Assembly: GCA_012295275.1 (NCBI GenBank)
Contig: CM022677.1
Location: 2,359,698 to 2,423,697 of the forward strand
Direction of reading: 5' to 3'
DNA from: Chrysomallon squamiferum
Lineage: Eukaryota; Mollusca; Gastropoda; Neomphalida; Peltospiridae
Length of the DNA stretch: 64,000 nt
Numbering within the stretch: the stretch's first letter is position 1; every line of letters starts with the position of its first letter. Shown here piece by piece: positions 24,454-36,310 of the stretch. A program made the position numbers and the translations under genes. A model generated the notes under the pieces. It saw nothing but the letters and a program-made list of their open reading frames with translations. It was not told the DNA's origin and did no database searches.

Positions 24454-25120
24454 TATAAATTTAAAGTATTATACGCTTGGATTTTTCAAAAGAAATAAAA
24501 ATTAAAGGAAAGCAACGCGAAATGACAGTGAGTAAAGTTTGGCGTGTGAAAACGAAAAACAATAGCAAATAAAAGGTTTTAGAGTTATCTTGCATGATAA
24601 CTTGTTTCCGTTAACCAACCAATAATTATTAACGTAACGGTCTAAAAGTTCGCTAAATTTGTTCGTTGGCTTCACTTTAGCCAATTAAAGGTGGAATTTG
24701 TTAGGAAAAACAATAGCAAACAAATCCTTTCAGAGTTATCGCCTATGATAACTTGTTTCCGTTAACCAACCGATAATCTTTTAACGTACTGTTTGTAAAT
24801 AAATGTTAGCAAATTATGTAAGCCGATATGTCCAACTTATGGAACTATGGGTACTCGTTTTATTTCGATAAAAATAATTCGATAAAATTATTATAAAATT
24901 ATTATCGTCTGTTATAACTTTCAGAAAAAAAACAGGTCACCCAAATAATATTTTTGGGGGCGATTAACCATACTATTTCTAACATCCCAATCGCCTAAAC
25001 GGAACTTTGGTCGCATTTGGTGACCTGGCGACTGGCCATTTCGAGTCCTGCATAATTATCTCTCCTGTTAAGAAATCTGTTTGTAATATAAATTGTTATT
25101 TTAATACTGTTTAAATATTT
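23380..25120. other. Non-coding stretch of unit A
   Basis: Intron-like sequence conserved in unit B at 53290-54540, with (AAT)n at 24414-24452. A segment with CGTTAACCAACCGATAAT recurs twice (near 24600 and 24765), indicating a local duplication of about 165 bp that is also present in unit B. No supported gene. Confidence 0.5.
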
Positions 25121-25123
25121 CAG

Positions 25124-25352
25124 TCAGAAGATGTGACTAATTGCATCTCAGAAAAATGTCCACAGCTATTGGATTCAAAAGATATAGTGACTACTGAGCT
25201 ACCATATGTAACATTTACTGTAACATTTTCAGATACCCAGTCTCATGATCTTCCAGACGACATAGGACACAGACACCTCTGTCATAGCCGTAACCCAGCA
25301 TTAAATTCTCCTAAATATCTCCCCGATATGATAATGAGTTATGTTAACCATA
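25124..25352 (+). other. Exon-like open block, unidentified
   Basis: After AATATTTCAG the frame SEDVTNCISEKCPQLLDSKD runs open through TFSDTQSHDLPDDIGHRH and YLPDMIMSYVNHK to a TGA beside a possible GTGAGA donor. Unit B lacks the first part but keeps KYLTDMIISCINHK-like sequence, the same TGA, and a further open stretch (PFTCGPFIETERDVNMTADA to a stop at about 54708). I do not recognise the family. It may be a gene remnant or a transposon fragment. Confidence 0.35.
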
Positions 25353-25499
25353 AGTGAGAAAGTTGATCCAGTGATCAATAGAATGTTAGAAGTCGAGTTA
25401 AACAGACAGAGTAGTAATTTTACATCTCTATAATTAATTCTGAATAGAAGGTGTGGCTGGGATTTGATCTCTAAACCTGTTACTTCAATATTTTTTATT

Positions 25500-25752
25500 T
25501 ATTTATTTTTTTGCGTTTCTATTGCAAAATGATTAATGGCCGATTGCAATTAGTGAGGAAATGTATCAATATATATAGTGTTTCAGGCAAAAGCCAGAAA
25601 GTTATTGGGTTTTTTTTATATATAATTTTTCTTTTTGTCCTCATGTTTCTGTTTCACTTATACATGTTTTTTTCTCTTTGATCATCTTCCTCCTCCATTT
25701 GTGTTTTTTCTCCTTTTTTTTGGTTTTTTGCCACCAGTTTATTTTTCCTAGG

Positions 25753-25785
<33 letters not shown>

Positions 25786-26074
25786 GCTCTTGTTGTTATT
25801 GTTTTTATTATTGTTATTGCTATTATTATTATAGTTGTTATTGCCATTATTATCATTTACTATTTTCACTATTATTGTTATTTTTTAAAATAAATATAAT
25901 CTTTTCCATTTCTGATGTTGCCTTGTTTTTCATTATTAATGCAGTTTTCAGATAAATTTGAATGAAATGTTAGGAATGCAGTAAGCATCTCTACTAAAAT
26001 CTTTGAACACATTTTTGTAACAGGAATCTCAATATTCCAGTGAAGAAATTTGTGAATGTTGTTTATCATTTTCA
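25500..26074. repeat. ATT-rich spacer, unit A
   Basis: (ATT)n at 25752-25785 and impure ATT up to 25880. The open frames here are translations of the microsatellite. Matches 55100-55400. Confidence 0.6.
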
Positions 26075-26287
26075 TTACACTTTATTAATCTTGAACTCGG
26101 TAGTCTCAGAAAAACATGCTGTGTTGGTTAAACAAGTGCACACTTCAGCATCAAACCTATCTCTGAAAATATATACTTTTTCATAGAACATGATTATTGT
26201 AAACACTCGTGTGAAAACAACTGTGATTTCTTCAAGTGAGGATAATGTAAATTGTCTTAACCCACTTGATCGCTGACTGTAAATCAT
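26075..26287 (-). pseudogene. EGFR: Possible EGFR L2-domain exon, unit A
   Basis: A 70-codon minus frame reads LRQFTLSSLEEITVVF, then EKVYIFRDRFDAEVCTCLTN, then TACFSETTEF. Weak similarity to the end of the EGFR L2 domain: an LSSLEEI-type strand and an RD...AE-C pattern at the start of the second cysteine-rich region. Both units keep the frame open. It lies 5' of the kinase exons, as expected for extracellular exons. Tentative. Confidence 0.35.
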
Positions 26288-26569
26288 AAAACAAAAGACC
26301 TGAATTGACCTTTTTCAGTTTGCGTACATTTCAATAAAAATATTGAGGCATTTTATTTACACATTCATATTCACAATTTTTTTTTAAATAGTACAATTTT
26401 ACATTTTCACACAGACAGATACATATGACCCACAGACACACATAATGTCCTGCAGAAAATTATAATACATATTTCATGTCTGAAGAGTTTACAAAATAGA
26501 ACCGTTATTTAAAAGGTTAGTATGTGGGTACATAGTAGCAAATAAAATGTTTAAGACAAACATATTCAG

Positions 26570-26662
26570 ATATAATCAAATATATTTTGATATAATAAAA
26601 TATATTTTGATATACTGAAATATATTTTGATATGATTAAATATATTTTGATATGTTTACTGA
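26570..26662. repeat. Tandem 20-bp array TATATTTTGATAT
   Basis: Five units of a 20-bp repeat built on TATATTTTGATAT plus a variable AA-rich part. Present in unit B at 56095-56175 with slightly different units. Confidence 0.85.
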
Positions 26663-29205
26663 ACAATTATTAACTGTAGTCTTTAATATTAAGTTAATTT
26701 ATTATTAACAATAATAAGACTATACAGGAACGCGTGAAGTGCTAGATGAATATTGTATTATTATTGTATTGATATTACTGAAAATTAACTGTGCACCTTT
26801 CAGTGTCAGAATGTGATACTTTGTTTTATGACCGCAGTAACATGACATTCCGCGACACAATTTACATCTCTCCCTACATGAAATTACATGATTAATCTAA
26901 AATTCAGCTAATATTTATCAAATTATGTAATTAAGAATATATCATTATTTTTTTTAAACTCTGAGAAAAGTAAGTTAATAATCTAGAATGAAATTCCATA
27001 TTTATTCAATATACCTATAATCTCTAATTAATATAATTTTAAAATACCATATAAATAATACAGACATGATAAAACTAGGGTTTTATTTTGTTATCGATTG
27101 GGTAACATTATCAGTGTAAACAGCGATATACTTTAGTTAAATGTGGTTTTATAAAAGTTCACAATTTCTCATGTAATTATATTATAAATAAATCAATTTA
27201 TTATTATTATTATCATTATTATCTACTTTTAAAAAAAAAAAAGTATTTAGTTTTTATCTCGACAGAAACAATACACTAAGAATAAATCTGATTTCTCTAA
27301 CTTCACGAGGCCTAATAAAAATTCGAAGTAATTTTTATATCCCCACACAGAACAGTTCTAATGAAACTAAGAGAATAGCGTCAAACATATATAGGAAGCT
27401 TCTGTTTTTACAGAAAAATAAAAATATTAAGTGCAGATATTTAATATTATTGTTGTTGTTGTTGTATTTAGCTGTTGACAAAGACAAATATGGTGTCTGC
27501 TTCACTGACTCATTGATACTTACTGGTGGAGTGGCTATTTTAATATCTAATAATAATAAGCTATAATAAGAAATGTAAAATATATTACACTATACAACTT
27601 GCGCTGATGTACACCTTGTAATGAATGTAATGAAAAAAATAAACTTCGCATAATAAAATGACATGTTCACCTTCTTTTTCTCATCTAATCAGTACAAACT
27701 GTCGTGATTCCAGGGAATTAACTCAGATATTTTTCAATATAACCTGATATAAATATACGATAATTAATAAAATATGAGATTAATATTTCTCAACATAATT
27801 AATATCACTGCTCATAATTAAAGTAAAATTTCACGTTACTTTTACTAAAACGGACACTTCGAAGCGGTATCTGAAGTTAGTTGCACATGTTCTCTATATA
27901 TTGTTGTCGTCACATACAAAGTTACTATTATTTTAAAAAATTACAACACGGAAGTTCCATCTATATTTCTGAATGTTCACAGTGAAATCATACCTGTGTT
28001 TTGTCGTATAACTAACTGAATATCATCTCATACATAAAGGATAGTTGAGAAATTTAGAAATAAAGAGGCCTTCCAAATTCCAAATTCCTAATGTTCTCAG
28101 CATTGGTTTTTAGTTGCACCTCAAATGATAATTAAATATTGATTTTCTTTTTGTAGACAGGTGTGTATTGAAAAGCTGAGGTTTCTCTGTTAAATATTAG
28201 CAAATAATTTATTATATATGAAGTGATATTCATCTTGATATTTCTAGTTGAGAAGTACAGTGAATATTCAGGAATAAAATATCGCAACCAGATAAAAATG
28301 TTATTTCATTAGCAACTGTGGTATTAATGTGATATTTCTCAACGTAATTTATGTTGTGTTTAGTATATCATGTCAGAATAATTATTTACTCAGCAAAAGT
28401 AACGTAGTGTTTTTGTTAAGACAATGTTATTATTGTTTTAAATACGTATCTAAAATAAAAATAAAAACTCTCAGTTGAAGTCTGTCAAATTTGCTTAATA
28501 AAAGTTTTGATCATCAAATTTAAATGGACGTTTTATTTGATTAATCTGAAATTCATCAACATTTTGAGGTTTATTAAACTACTTTTATTAGGATATATTT
28601 GTTTCACAGGCATTATTAAAATTAGAAATAATTTTATTACCATCGATTTATATAGGTTTCGTCGGAAATTATATATATATATTTTTTTATTATAGCACAA
28701 AATATACTGATAATTAGACTTGTAGTGCAGATACTTAACTTTTTTTCTAAACTAAGAAAAAATGTAGCTAGTCTGGAAGGATATTCATAGGTATTCAAGA
28801 TATCGGCGGACTACTCTTACAATTTACACGGTTGGTGTCACCGCTACTCTCTAACTGTGAATGTTCTGTGTAACACAATGTAACTAAAATCCCGCGTAAA
28901 CTACTTCACAAATAGTGCACACGTTTTTAAAATTTAATTTTATAACTCAGTGGTAAAATTATCAGTGTAAATAGCCTTACCCTTAAGTAAAACTGACAGC
29001 TTATTTTCACTTGTTCATAATTATGTAATGTTTATATATTTTATTCGTGAAAATAGCGATATCCTTAATTAAAAATATCACCTTATTTTTACTTGTTTAT
29101 AATTATGTGATGTTATATGATTGTAAACTGCGCTCGTTTTACAAAATAAACGTGATAACTGTATACATAATGGAATATCATTTAAGTTTTCTTCTGTTTT
29201 TCATA

Positions 29206-29236
<31 letters not shown>

Positions 29237-29560
29237 TAAAAATTAAAATAAGCTGAAAGTAAGCTCTGTATTTCCCAAATTACAGGTATTCTCTATAAAG
29301 GATGTTTTTACTTGAAATTATCATTTTAATCTGTAGTGTAATATAATTTATGACATTAATGTTGCGCCTTCTCTTGTTATCTGATTTTGGCAAATGGTGA
29401 GGATATAGAGAAATGTTCTATCCATCAAATCATCTCTGATTCCTTTCCCTGCATCCAGCATGTCCGTCAGTTTACAGCTAAATGTAATTCATCCTGGTGT
29501 ATCTGTGTGTGTCTCTGTGTTTGATGAACATCAATCTTACCTTTCAGCACCTTCTTTTCA
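26662..29560. other. Non-coding sequence of unit A
   Basis: AT-rich, intron- or intergenic-like sequence collinear with 56175-59400. Small indels separate the units: unit B has an extra roughly 180 bp near 57420-57620 and a tandemly repeated ACAAA/TGTTG block near 56900-57070. (AAT)n lies at 29209-29234. No supported gene. Confidence 0.5.
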
Positions 29561-29574
29561 GTGAACCATTTCCC

Positions 29575-30260
29575 CATCCACCCAGTAACGAGACGTACAC
29601 AAAGACGTTAAGAACAATGCTGGAACGACGCCAATGACGGCATCATTATTAGAATTAGTAATGATATTTTTTAACGAGGGATGTGGACACTGATTGCAAT
29701 AGTTAATAAACAGCAAAAAAAAAAAAAAAAAAAAAAGGTGAAGTACACCAACAACGCTGAGAACAACGCCGTTACTACGGTAGCGACGGCGACATTAATA
29801 GAAATATTAATGATGTATTTTAATAAAGGACGGGCACGGTCAGAAAATAAGAATAACAGCGAATAAAAAACTAAAAGGAATAATAAGGAGTACACCAACA
29901 ACGTTATGAACAACGCCGGCACGACGGTAGCGACGGACACATAGTGATTCGCACGCTCAGAAAGTATGAGGAATGATTTTAAAAAAGTGCTAAAGAATAA
30001 TGAGAAGGACTCTACGAAAGCTAGAAAGAAGGCGTTTACGACGGCAACGATGATGATATTAATAGAAATGGTAATACTACATTTTAGAATAGGATTTGAA
30101 CACGTATGAATAAGAATTAATACAAAGAAAAAGAATAGTGAGAAGTACACCGAGAACGGTGACAACAACGCCGTTACGACGGTAGCGACGGCTACATTAA
30201 TAGAAATATTAACAATATATTTTAGTACTGGAGGACACTGATTGCAATACTTAATAAAAG
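29575..30260. repeat. Degenerate satellite, five units of 115-150 bp, unit A
   Basis: Each unit carries ACAACGCCGTTACGACGGTA, then GCGACGGCGACATTAATAGA, followed by an AT-rich half. Units begin near 29577, 29737, 29877, 29995 and 30132. GC-rich motifs with CpG stand out against the AT-rich surroundings. The minus strand stays open across the array (to 30405), giving repeated hydrophobic segments, but this looks incidental. Unit B has the same five units at about 59405-60085. Confidence 0.8.
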
Positions 30261-30287
30261 GCAAAATAATATTTTTTATTTTTTCAG

Positions 30288-30408
30288 AAAATATCATCCT
30301 GTCCCGGAACCCATCCCTGGCGATCCCAGAGATCGGATCCGGGATAGGCGTGCCCGAACCTTGAATTGGACGTGGGCACGTAAAAAGAGTTCTCCATCCA
30401 TCCATCAG
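30288..30408. mobile_element. 121-bp insertion absent from unit B
   Basis: Unit B reads straight through TATTTTTTCAG-ACGTATATC. Unit A has 121 extra bases here, flanked by CAG on both sides (30285-30287 and 30406-30408). The insert is far richer in G and C than its surroundings and contains GATCGGATCCGGGAT-type symmetric words and a CCATCCATCCAT end. A short non-autonomous element is likely; the family is not recognised. Confidence 0.6.
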
Positions 30409-30599
30409 ACGTATATCAAAGATTGGTAAATTCCTGGACAGTAATAAGCAACTTATTGTAGTGTGAGTTGTAAGCTTTTTGCTTTAATATAAATAATAAG
30501 AAGAAAGAAAAAGTAGGGAGAAAAAGTAGGGAGAAAAAAATAACAACACCGTTTATTTGAAGTTTACGGTCAACGATTGGCTAATAATAAGTTAAAAAA

Positions 30600-30600
30600 T

Positions 30601-30631
<31 letters not shown>

Positions 30632-30744
30632 AAGAACCACATCGATTTATAATTAGTACGTATATTTTAATAAATGTTGTTATGCTCCTTTATTTTATTT
30701 TATTTTATTTGTTTTGAACATTATTTTTAATTTTTTTTTTTATT

Positions 30745-30781
<37 letters not shown>

Positions 30782-31400
30782 TGCAGTAGTCGCGGAAAAA
30801 TGCGGGATGATTGTCGGTCTTCACGGATTTACTTTTTTATTTGATGTTCGAAGAATCTTGTACATAATTGGGGTAACCGCTTTATCATGCAACAAAAAAG
30901 TTGCTTAAAGTATTTAATTTTGTGAAGGAGACAGGTATTACTATTTATTATTATAATTGATAATGCGTTTGGATTGTTTTCGTTTTATTTAATAATAATT
31001 TAAAAGTCATAGACACATGATGGCAGCCATATTATTTGAGAACAATATTTATTTATTTATTTATATTTTTCAGATAACGACACTCGATTAATAACAAGAT
31101 TCACCAGAGGTTGTACTAATGTGAACAGCATAAACAACGTCATATAAATAAGAAATCATGTTTAGTCTTTACTTTTGTTTTACCAATCAGCCTATGAGGG
31201 ACAAATTTTGAGTGGCCAGTAATTAAATTTGTTTTAAAATAAATTGACTTGTGTAGCCAAAGGAAACACCACACAACAACTCACAGAGAATTTTTAATTT
31301 TATTATTATTATTATTTTTATTATTATTTAATTATTATTATTATTATTATTATTATTTTATTTTATTTTAAATAAACTAATAAAACTATAAAAAGTAAAG
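30600..31400. other. Non-coding, conserved in all three copies
   Basis: Contains A/T homopolymers (30736-30779), the segment GGAAAAATGCGGGATGATTG (near 30795) and ATGATGGCAGCCAT (near 31017) that define copy C, then (ATT)n at 31300-31355. Confidence 0.55.
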
Positions 31401-31444
31401 ATGCTAATTTTGTTTGACAGGTTGTTTTCTATCAGTTTATTTAT

Positions 31445-31446
<2 letters not shown>

Positions 31447-31485
<39 letters not shown>
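31447..31485. repeat. (CA)n microsatellite
   Basis: Pure CA run, shorter in unit B (61134-61155). Confidence 0.9.
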
Positions 31486-31486
<1 letters not shown>

Positions 31487-32408
31487 TAATTTATCCTCAG
31501 TGATAACTGTTCTTTGTTTCCCTTCTTTTCTCAATGTAAATTTTACTTTATTAATTTACATTTTGTTTTGTTGTACTTCCTTCTGTTTTATCTTCTTCTT
31601 CTTATTATTATTACTAATTTTTATTATTTTATGTTTTATTTTTTATTATTATTATTTTTTTAATCTTTATTATTATTCATTTTATTTTTCACTATTAATG
31701 TTTGTTTATTTTTGATGTTTTCTAGGTAATATGGAGAAAATATTCCAAATTTATTTTAAAAATGCATCTATGAAAAATCAGATCTGAGTGAAATATTTTA
31801 TAAATTTCTCATCCAGCTACACAATCATTGACCAGAACCACTGTGTAGAGTGCAAGTGCTGCTGGAATATCTATAATATGATGGTTTACATTCAGCATAG
31901 ACAGCAACACAAAGGAACCTGCAGATCATTTATTTGCTATTGTTTTGTTAATTAATTAAATTAATACCATTATCATCATTATCATTATAATGATTATACA
32001 AAGTATACCAAAAATATCCCACACCCCTTTGTGTCTGAATAATCCAGTAACTGATAACAGCAAAATTTTAATTTTAATAATAACAGAAACATGAATTATT
32101 TATTTCTATTATTTATTATTTCTATTATTTATTATTTTTTTTTTTTTTTTTCAGAATGCACTTAATTGAATGCTGATATTTGCTAGTGAAGTTGTTTCAG
32201 TAGAAGGTGCTGTCCAGCACTGAGGATAAAGTTTGTACTGCTGCCACTGGAAAAGAGAAAAAAAATAAAAACTGAACAGGTGAATTTGAGTTTGTTTTCT
32301 TATGTATTTCTCATTATTCTAAACCTAATGAAGTTTAATTTAATTTAACGTAGGAAGTTCCATTTTGTAACATACTTTAGAATCTTGTATCATACACTGC
32401 ATTTTAGT

Positions 32409-32413
32409 ATCAT

Positions 32414-32505
<92 letters not shown>

Positions 32506-32506
32506 T
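32409..32506. repeat. (CT)n(CA)n compound microsatellite
   Basis: About 84 bp of CT then a short CA. The unit B version (62076-62161) has a shorter CT and a longer CA run. It truncates the LINE ORF1 remnant next to it. Confidence 0.9.
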
Positions 32507-32522
32507 TACATTTATACAAACC

Positions 32523-33072
32523 TGATTATTTTATTGTAAATTTCTCGACTGTGTCTTCCTCATCTTTCTTTGGTATCCCACTAAAGATTAAATTGTCACA
32601 CATGAAGCGAGTTTGTAGGTAATTTTCTCTCAAGTTTCCAAACTCAGTTTTTAATTCACATATTTGTTGTTTCATACTGTTATTATTATCTCTCATTTGA
32701 TGGGTAGAACTGTTCATATCTGACACAATTTATTTCAAATCTTAATATCAGTCATTGTACTTAATTCCATACTATTCAGTTTTTTTTTTATTGCTTTCAA
32801 ACTGTTAGTGAATGTAATTCATATCTTGTATTTGTTCTAAATCTCAATCATTTCACCACTGATAAATCAATTTAATAATGGTTTAAGCACCAGCAAACCT
32901 TATAATAACTTTTTAATCAGGGTATCTAATTATATACTGACATTTTGAATGTGCACAAACTGGTGAAATTATTCCAGAATACTGACCCTGGTATTGTCCA
33001 TACTGTGACTGCTGACACTGTTGAATTGGTGTTGACTGATAAAATGGTCCAGGATCTAAAATATCCATGTCT
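32523..33072 (-). mobile_element. LINE ORF1 remnant, unit A
   Basis: The minus strand starts with MDILDPGPFYQSTPIQQC, then a Q/Y-rich QQSQYGQYQGQYSG. After a broken middle it ends with a coiled-coil-like stretch and MCDNLIFSGIPKKDEEDT. The last motif resembles the RRM region of L1-type ORF1 proteins (usually MRDNLIF-GIPE...EDT). It stops at the CT microsatellite. The sequence upstream of its start (33070-33560) recurs at 35131-35400 and 63484-64000, as expected for an element's 5' region. Confidence 0.55.
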
Positions 33073-33559
33073 ATGTGTGGATTGAATGCATATACCTATA
33101 AAGGTATGTTTTATTCATTCACTTTTGAGTTTTATAGCTCATTTGATTAAGGATGGATTTAATTAAAAGTAGCAAAATGTATTTTTATGCAGAGAATACT
33201 ATTGAAAATTTTATATAAATTTCTCATAAATGATGTTTACTTTAGATAGTATAGAATTAATTTAATAATGGCATAAAATACTTTTTTATGGTTTCAATTA
33301 ATTATATCATCTCATTTTAAAATCATAGAAGTTAATTAATTCATTAGAAATCTCTTGATCTTTTCAGATTAAAAGATTATTATTCTGGATAAGTTTATTG
33401 TTGTAGCCAGACTGTAAACTTTTATTTTTAATCAAATCTAAAATTAGAATCAGTTCTATTCTGTTGCCAAAAAATCAGTTGTCCTTTAATGTGGGATTTT
33501 TGACAATGAATTATGATTAGCAAGTCTGGTTATACCTTGGTCAATATCTCATTTTCAAG

Positions 33560-34742
33560 GTTGTATTAAATGTATTTCTGTCTGTTTGTTTTGGTTAGAG
33601 TAATCTGACTGTGTGTACTGAATACCACTGTAGAGGTTTGAACAAACACCTGATTAAAACATGTATAATTACATGTAATATGACATGATATCTTCAGTCC
33701 TAGTTTTCAGTTATGTCTATAGAAATCATGTAGAGTTTTTGCATATATATGCATTTTATTTATGATGACTTTTTATATTATGCTTAGGATTTCTTATTTC
33801 AGTCACTGCAGACATTAGTTAAATTAGTTCAGGAAACACGTTTTGAGATCAGCAGTTCATGTTGAATACATCATTTTCCTTATCTAGCAAAATATCAGCA
33901 ATATCCAGATTTGTTTTCCCATTAGGACAGCTGTCTCAACTGTGTATTTTTTGTTTCAGTTGCGCCAACTTTCAGATGAAGAAATCAAAGTAAGTAAATT
34001 TTTATTCTGCATTTATTGAGAATTTTACTTAAAGATGGGATTTATTTGTGATTTTAGATTAATGATATCTCAGTTTCTGTCTTGAGATCTTTCAATGTGA
34101 TAAACAATACTTATGTGAAAAAAGATTATTTATTCAGCTAGAGTAGGTTCTTTGTTTTGGACAGGGTGTATGCTTTTAATTTTTATTAAATGCAGTAATA
34201 ATTATTCTTTTTCCACATTCAACTTATTATACTAGACAATCTTCACTGAGTTTAGTCTGAAAATAAAATAACCAGCTTAAGAAAACAGATAGAGGCCTGA
34301 TATTTTCCTATTTCAAAAAGTCATCTTTTAGATAGATATGCTAAAAATCAAACAACATACACACTCATTCACTCACACACACACACACACACACTCACTC
34401 ACACACAAAATATATATGTTACGATATATCCTCAGTCTATCAGGAATTTTATGTTTCCTATTGACAAAATGATGTCAGAACTAATAAAATGTACACTTAT
34501 TATTTTATAAACATACATTATTATTTTCAGTGTAATGGCACTTGAATGTTTTTACATTAGCTTTTGATTTTTGGTATCTTAAACAGACTTTTCTTGTGTC
34601 ACCTCTTTAACTGACAAAGATGATAATGATATTTATATAGAAATTGAAGTGAATTGAAAGATCTTAAGAATTTATTCATATCTTTGTTGTCACTGATGTA
34701 CTTAATTAAGGATGGCATTGTGTTTGGGATTTTTTGTTGTTG

Positions 34743-34801
<59 letters not shown>

Positions 34802-36150
34802 AAAATAATTATTTAATTTCAGGAAACAGTTAATGTCAGTGGAAAAGCCTTTTGGCAGCACTTTTACAGAAATAGGTAATGTTATTAGCAATTCTTTTAT
34901 CAACAATCTATGAATTTTTCAAATTTAATAACTGACAATTAATTATTAAATATGATTGGAAAGTAAAATGCAATTTTGGATTAGTTACTTAACTTTAAAG
35001 AAGACAATTTAAAAGGTGAAAGTTGCAGTATTTTTTTTTTTTAATTTGTTGTAGTAATTTGTGGAGTTTTTTGTTTTGTTTTTTAATTAAAAATATAATA
35101 TGTACAACTGTCTATTTTGATTTTTTTGGTCCAGGTTCTGAAAGATCCATGTCTATGTGTGGATTGAATGCTGCTCTAAAGGTTTGTTTTATTCATTCAC
35201 TTTTGTGTTTTTTAGCTCATTTCATTAAGAATGAATTTAATCAAAAGTAGCAATGCCGACAATTTATTTTAATGTACAGAATAGTATTGATAATTTTATA
35301 TAAATGTTTCATAAAGGATCTTGATATTTTAAATGTTATTTAGTTTAGATAGTAGTCGAATCAATGTAATAATGGCACAACAAACCTTGTAATAATTTGC
35401 ATGCCAGCCTAATAGAGTAGTGAACAGAACAGTTGTATAAATATGTAATTTGCTTTTATTAATGTGAACTACTTTTAGAACTTTATGTGGTAGGGCTAAA
35501 GATATTTACAATATTTTGAAATTTGGTATACAGATGTAATTTTGCTGGATTTGAAAGGTCATAGAGATGCATAAATTGGCTTGAAAGATTTAGCTTCTTT
35601 TCTTACTTTATCTCATGCATGTGTAATGTTGTCTTTGTTTTAAATACATTTTAAAATATACCTAAATGATTCATTAGTGTAACTATTAGCTGACTAAACG
35701 TGGTTATTTATAAGACAAAATATATTTCATTAGCAGCAAAAAGTAAATATTAATTAAATATTTTAATTAATCAAATAAGTTGTTGTTTATGATGTAACCT
35801 ATCACGATTGTTAATGGTTAATTAAAGATTGTCAGAATAATCTCAAATGTATTTTCATCATGTCAGTATCTTAGAATTTCAAGTAGAATCAGTATTAGAA
35901 GACCAGAGTTGACCATGTTACAGAATTATTCAAATATATTAAAAATATTTTTCATAATCTCTTTTATTGATTTATTGCTATTTTAGTCCTTTTATATCAA
36001 AGTTAAAAAATAATATTAAACTGATTCAAATTAAGAATATAAAAACATTTAATAAAATATTTTTTATTATTAAAATTGTATGGAAAAAACAAAAATGTGG
36101 ACTACAGGTCTTCTTGCTAAGACAGTGAAATGCAGTTAGAGCTGACAAAA
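33560..36150. other. Non-coding region between unit A and the 5S locus
   Basis: Contains another MDLSEPGP-type copy of the LINE 5' region near 35131-35400, a CA run near 34374 and (ATT)n at 34748-34798. 34560-35130 is related to the extra segment 62770-63490 of unit B. One possible tiny + exon (LRQLSDEEIK at 33961-33990, flanked by TTTCAG and GTAAGT) is unsupported otherwise. Confidence 0.5.
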
Positions 36151-36191
36151 AACATTCTACTTGCAATACACCTCGGTTCGTTAAAGCGATC

Positions 36192-36230
36192 GTCTACGGC
36201 CACACCACGTTGAAAACACCGGTTCTCGTC
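36192..36230 (+). rRNA. 5S rRNA gene, 5' part (nt 1-39)
   Basis: GTCTACGGCCACACCACGTT is the canonical animal 5S start. The gene runs to nt 39 (TTCTCGTC) and is then interrupted by a retrotransposon. The last 14-18 nt are repeated at the far side of the insertion as a target-site duplication. With 41820-41898 it rebuilds a 118-120 nt gene whose terminal stem (GTCTACGGC with GCCGTAGAC) pairs perfectly. Confidence 0.93.
36213..36230 (+). repeat. 5' target-site duplication in 5S rDNA
   Basis: AAAACACCGGTTCTCGTC occurs here and at 41802-41819. Only the last 14 bases are unambiguous, because the leading A's merge with the poly-A tail at the 3' copy. Confidence 0.9.
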
Positions 36231-36310
36231 TTTGGTTAGGGTGGAGTCGGGTGTGGACGCGTTTCACATCGGCTCTCGCTTCAGAAAGGTTTTGTTGTAA
36301 ACTAAGTTTT

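Larger units (their letters stand above)
17016..33560 (+). repeat. Segmental duplication unit A
   Basis: Collinear with 44422-64000 in the same orientation. Matching anchors include AGATCCACAGTGTAAAATTA (near 17090 and 44500), the EGFR-like exons (20.4-21.7 kb and 47.8-49.3 kb), GACAATTTACATTATC-type sequence near 26230 and 55740, the satellite at 29.6-30.3 kb and 59.4-60.1 kb, and the CT/CA block near 32410 and 62076. Large differences are indels, one inversion (21900-22860) and microsatellite length. The left junction is sharp: sequence before CTGTGACTTGTAATA differs. Confidence 0.9.

Noticed and set aside
25641-25893. Asn- and Ile-rich proteins
   Set aside because: These are translations of the ATT microsatellite in different frames.
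26570-26662. A CRISPR-like array
   Set aside because: The 20-bp units are contiguous with no unique spacers, and the genome is animal.
29671-30405. A 244-codon hydrophobic membrane protein
   Set aside because: It is a translation of a tandem satellite, and the frame is broken in the unit B copy.
35100-35185. A + strand exon SERSMSMCGLNAALK
   Set aside because: The same sequence, read on the minus strand, is the start region of a repeated LINE ORF1, which explains its recurrence.
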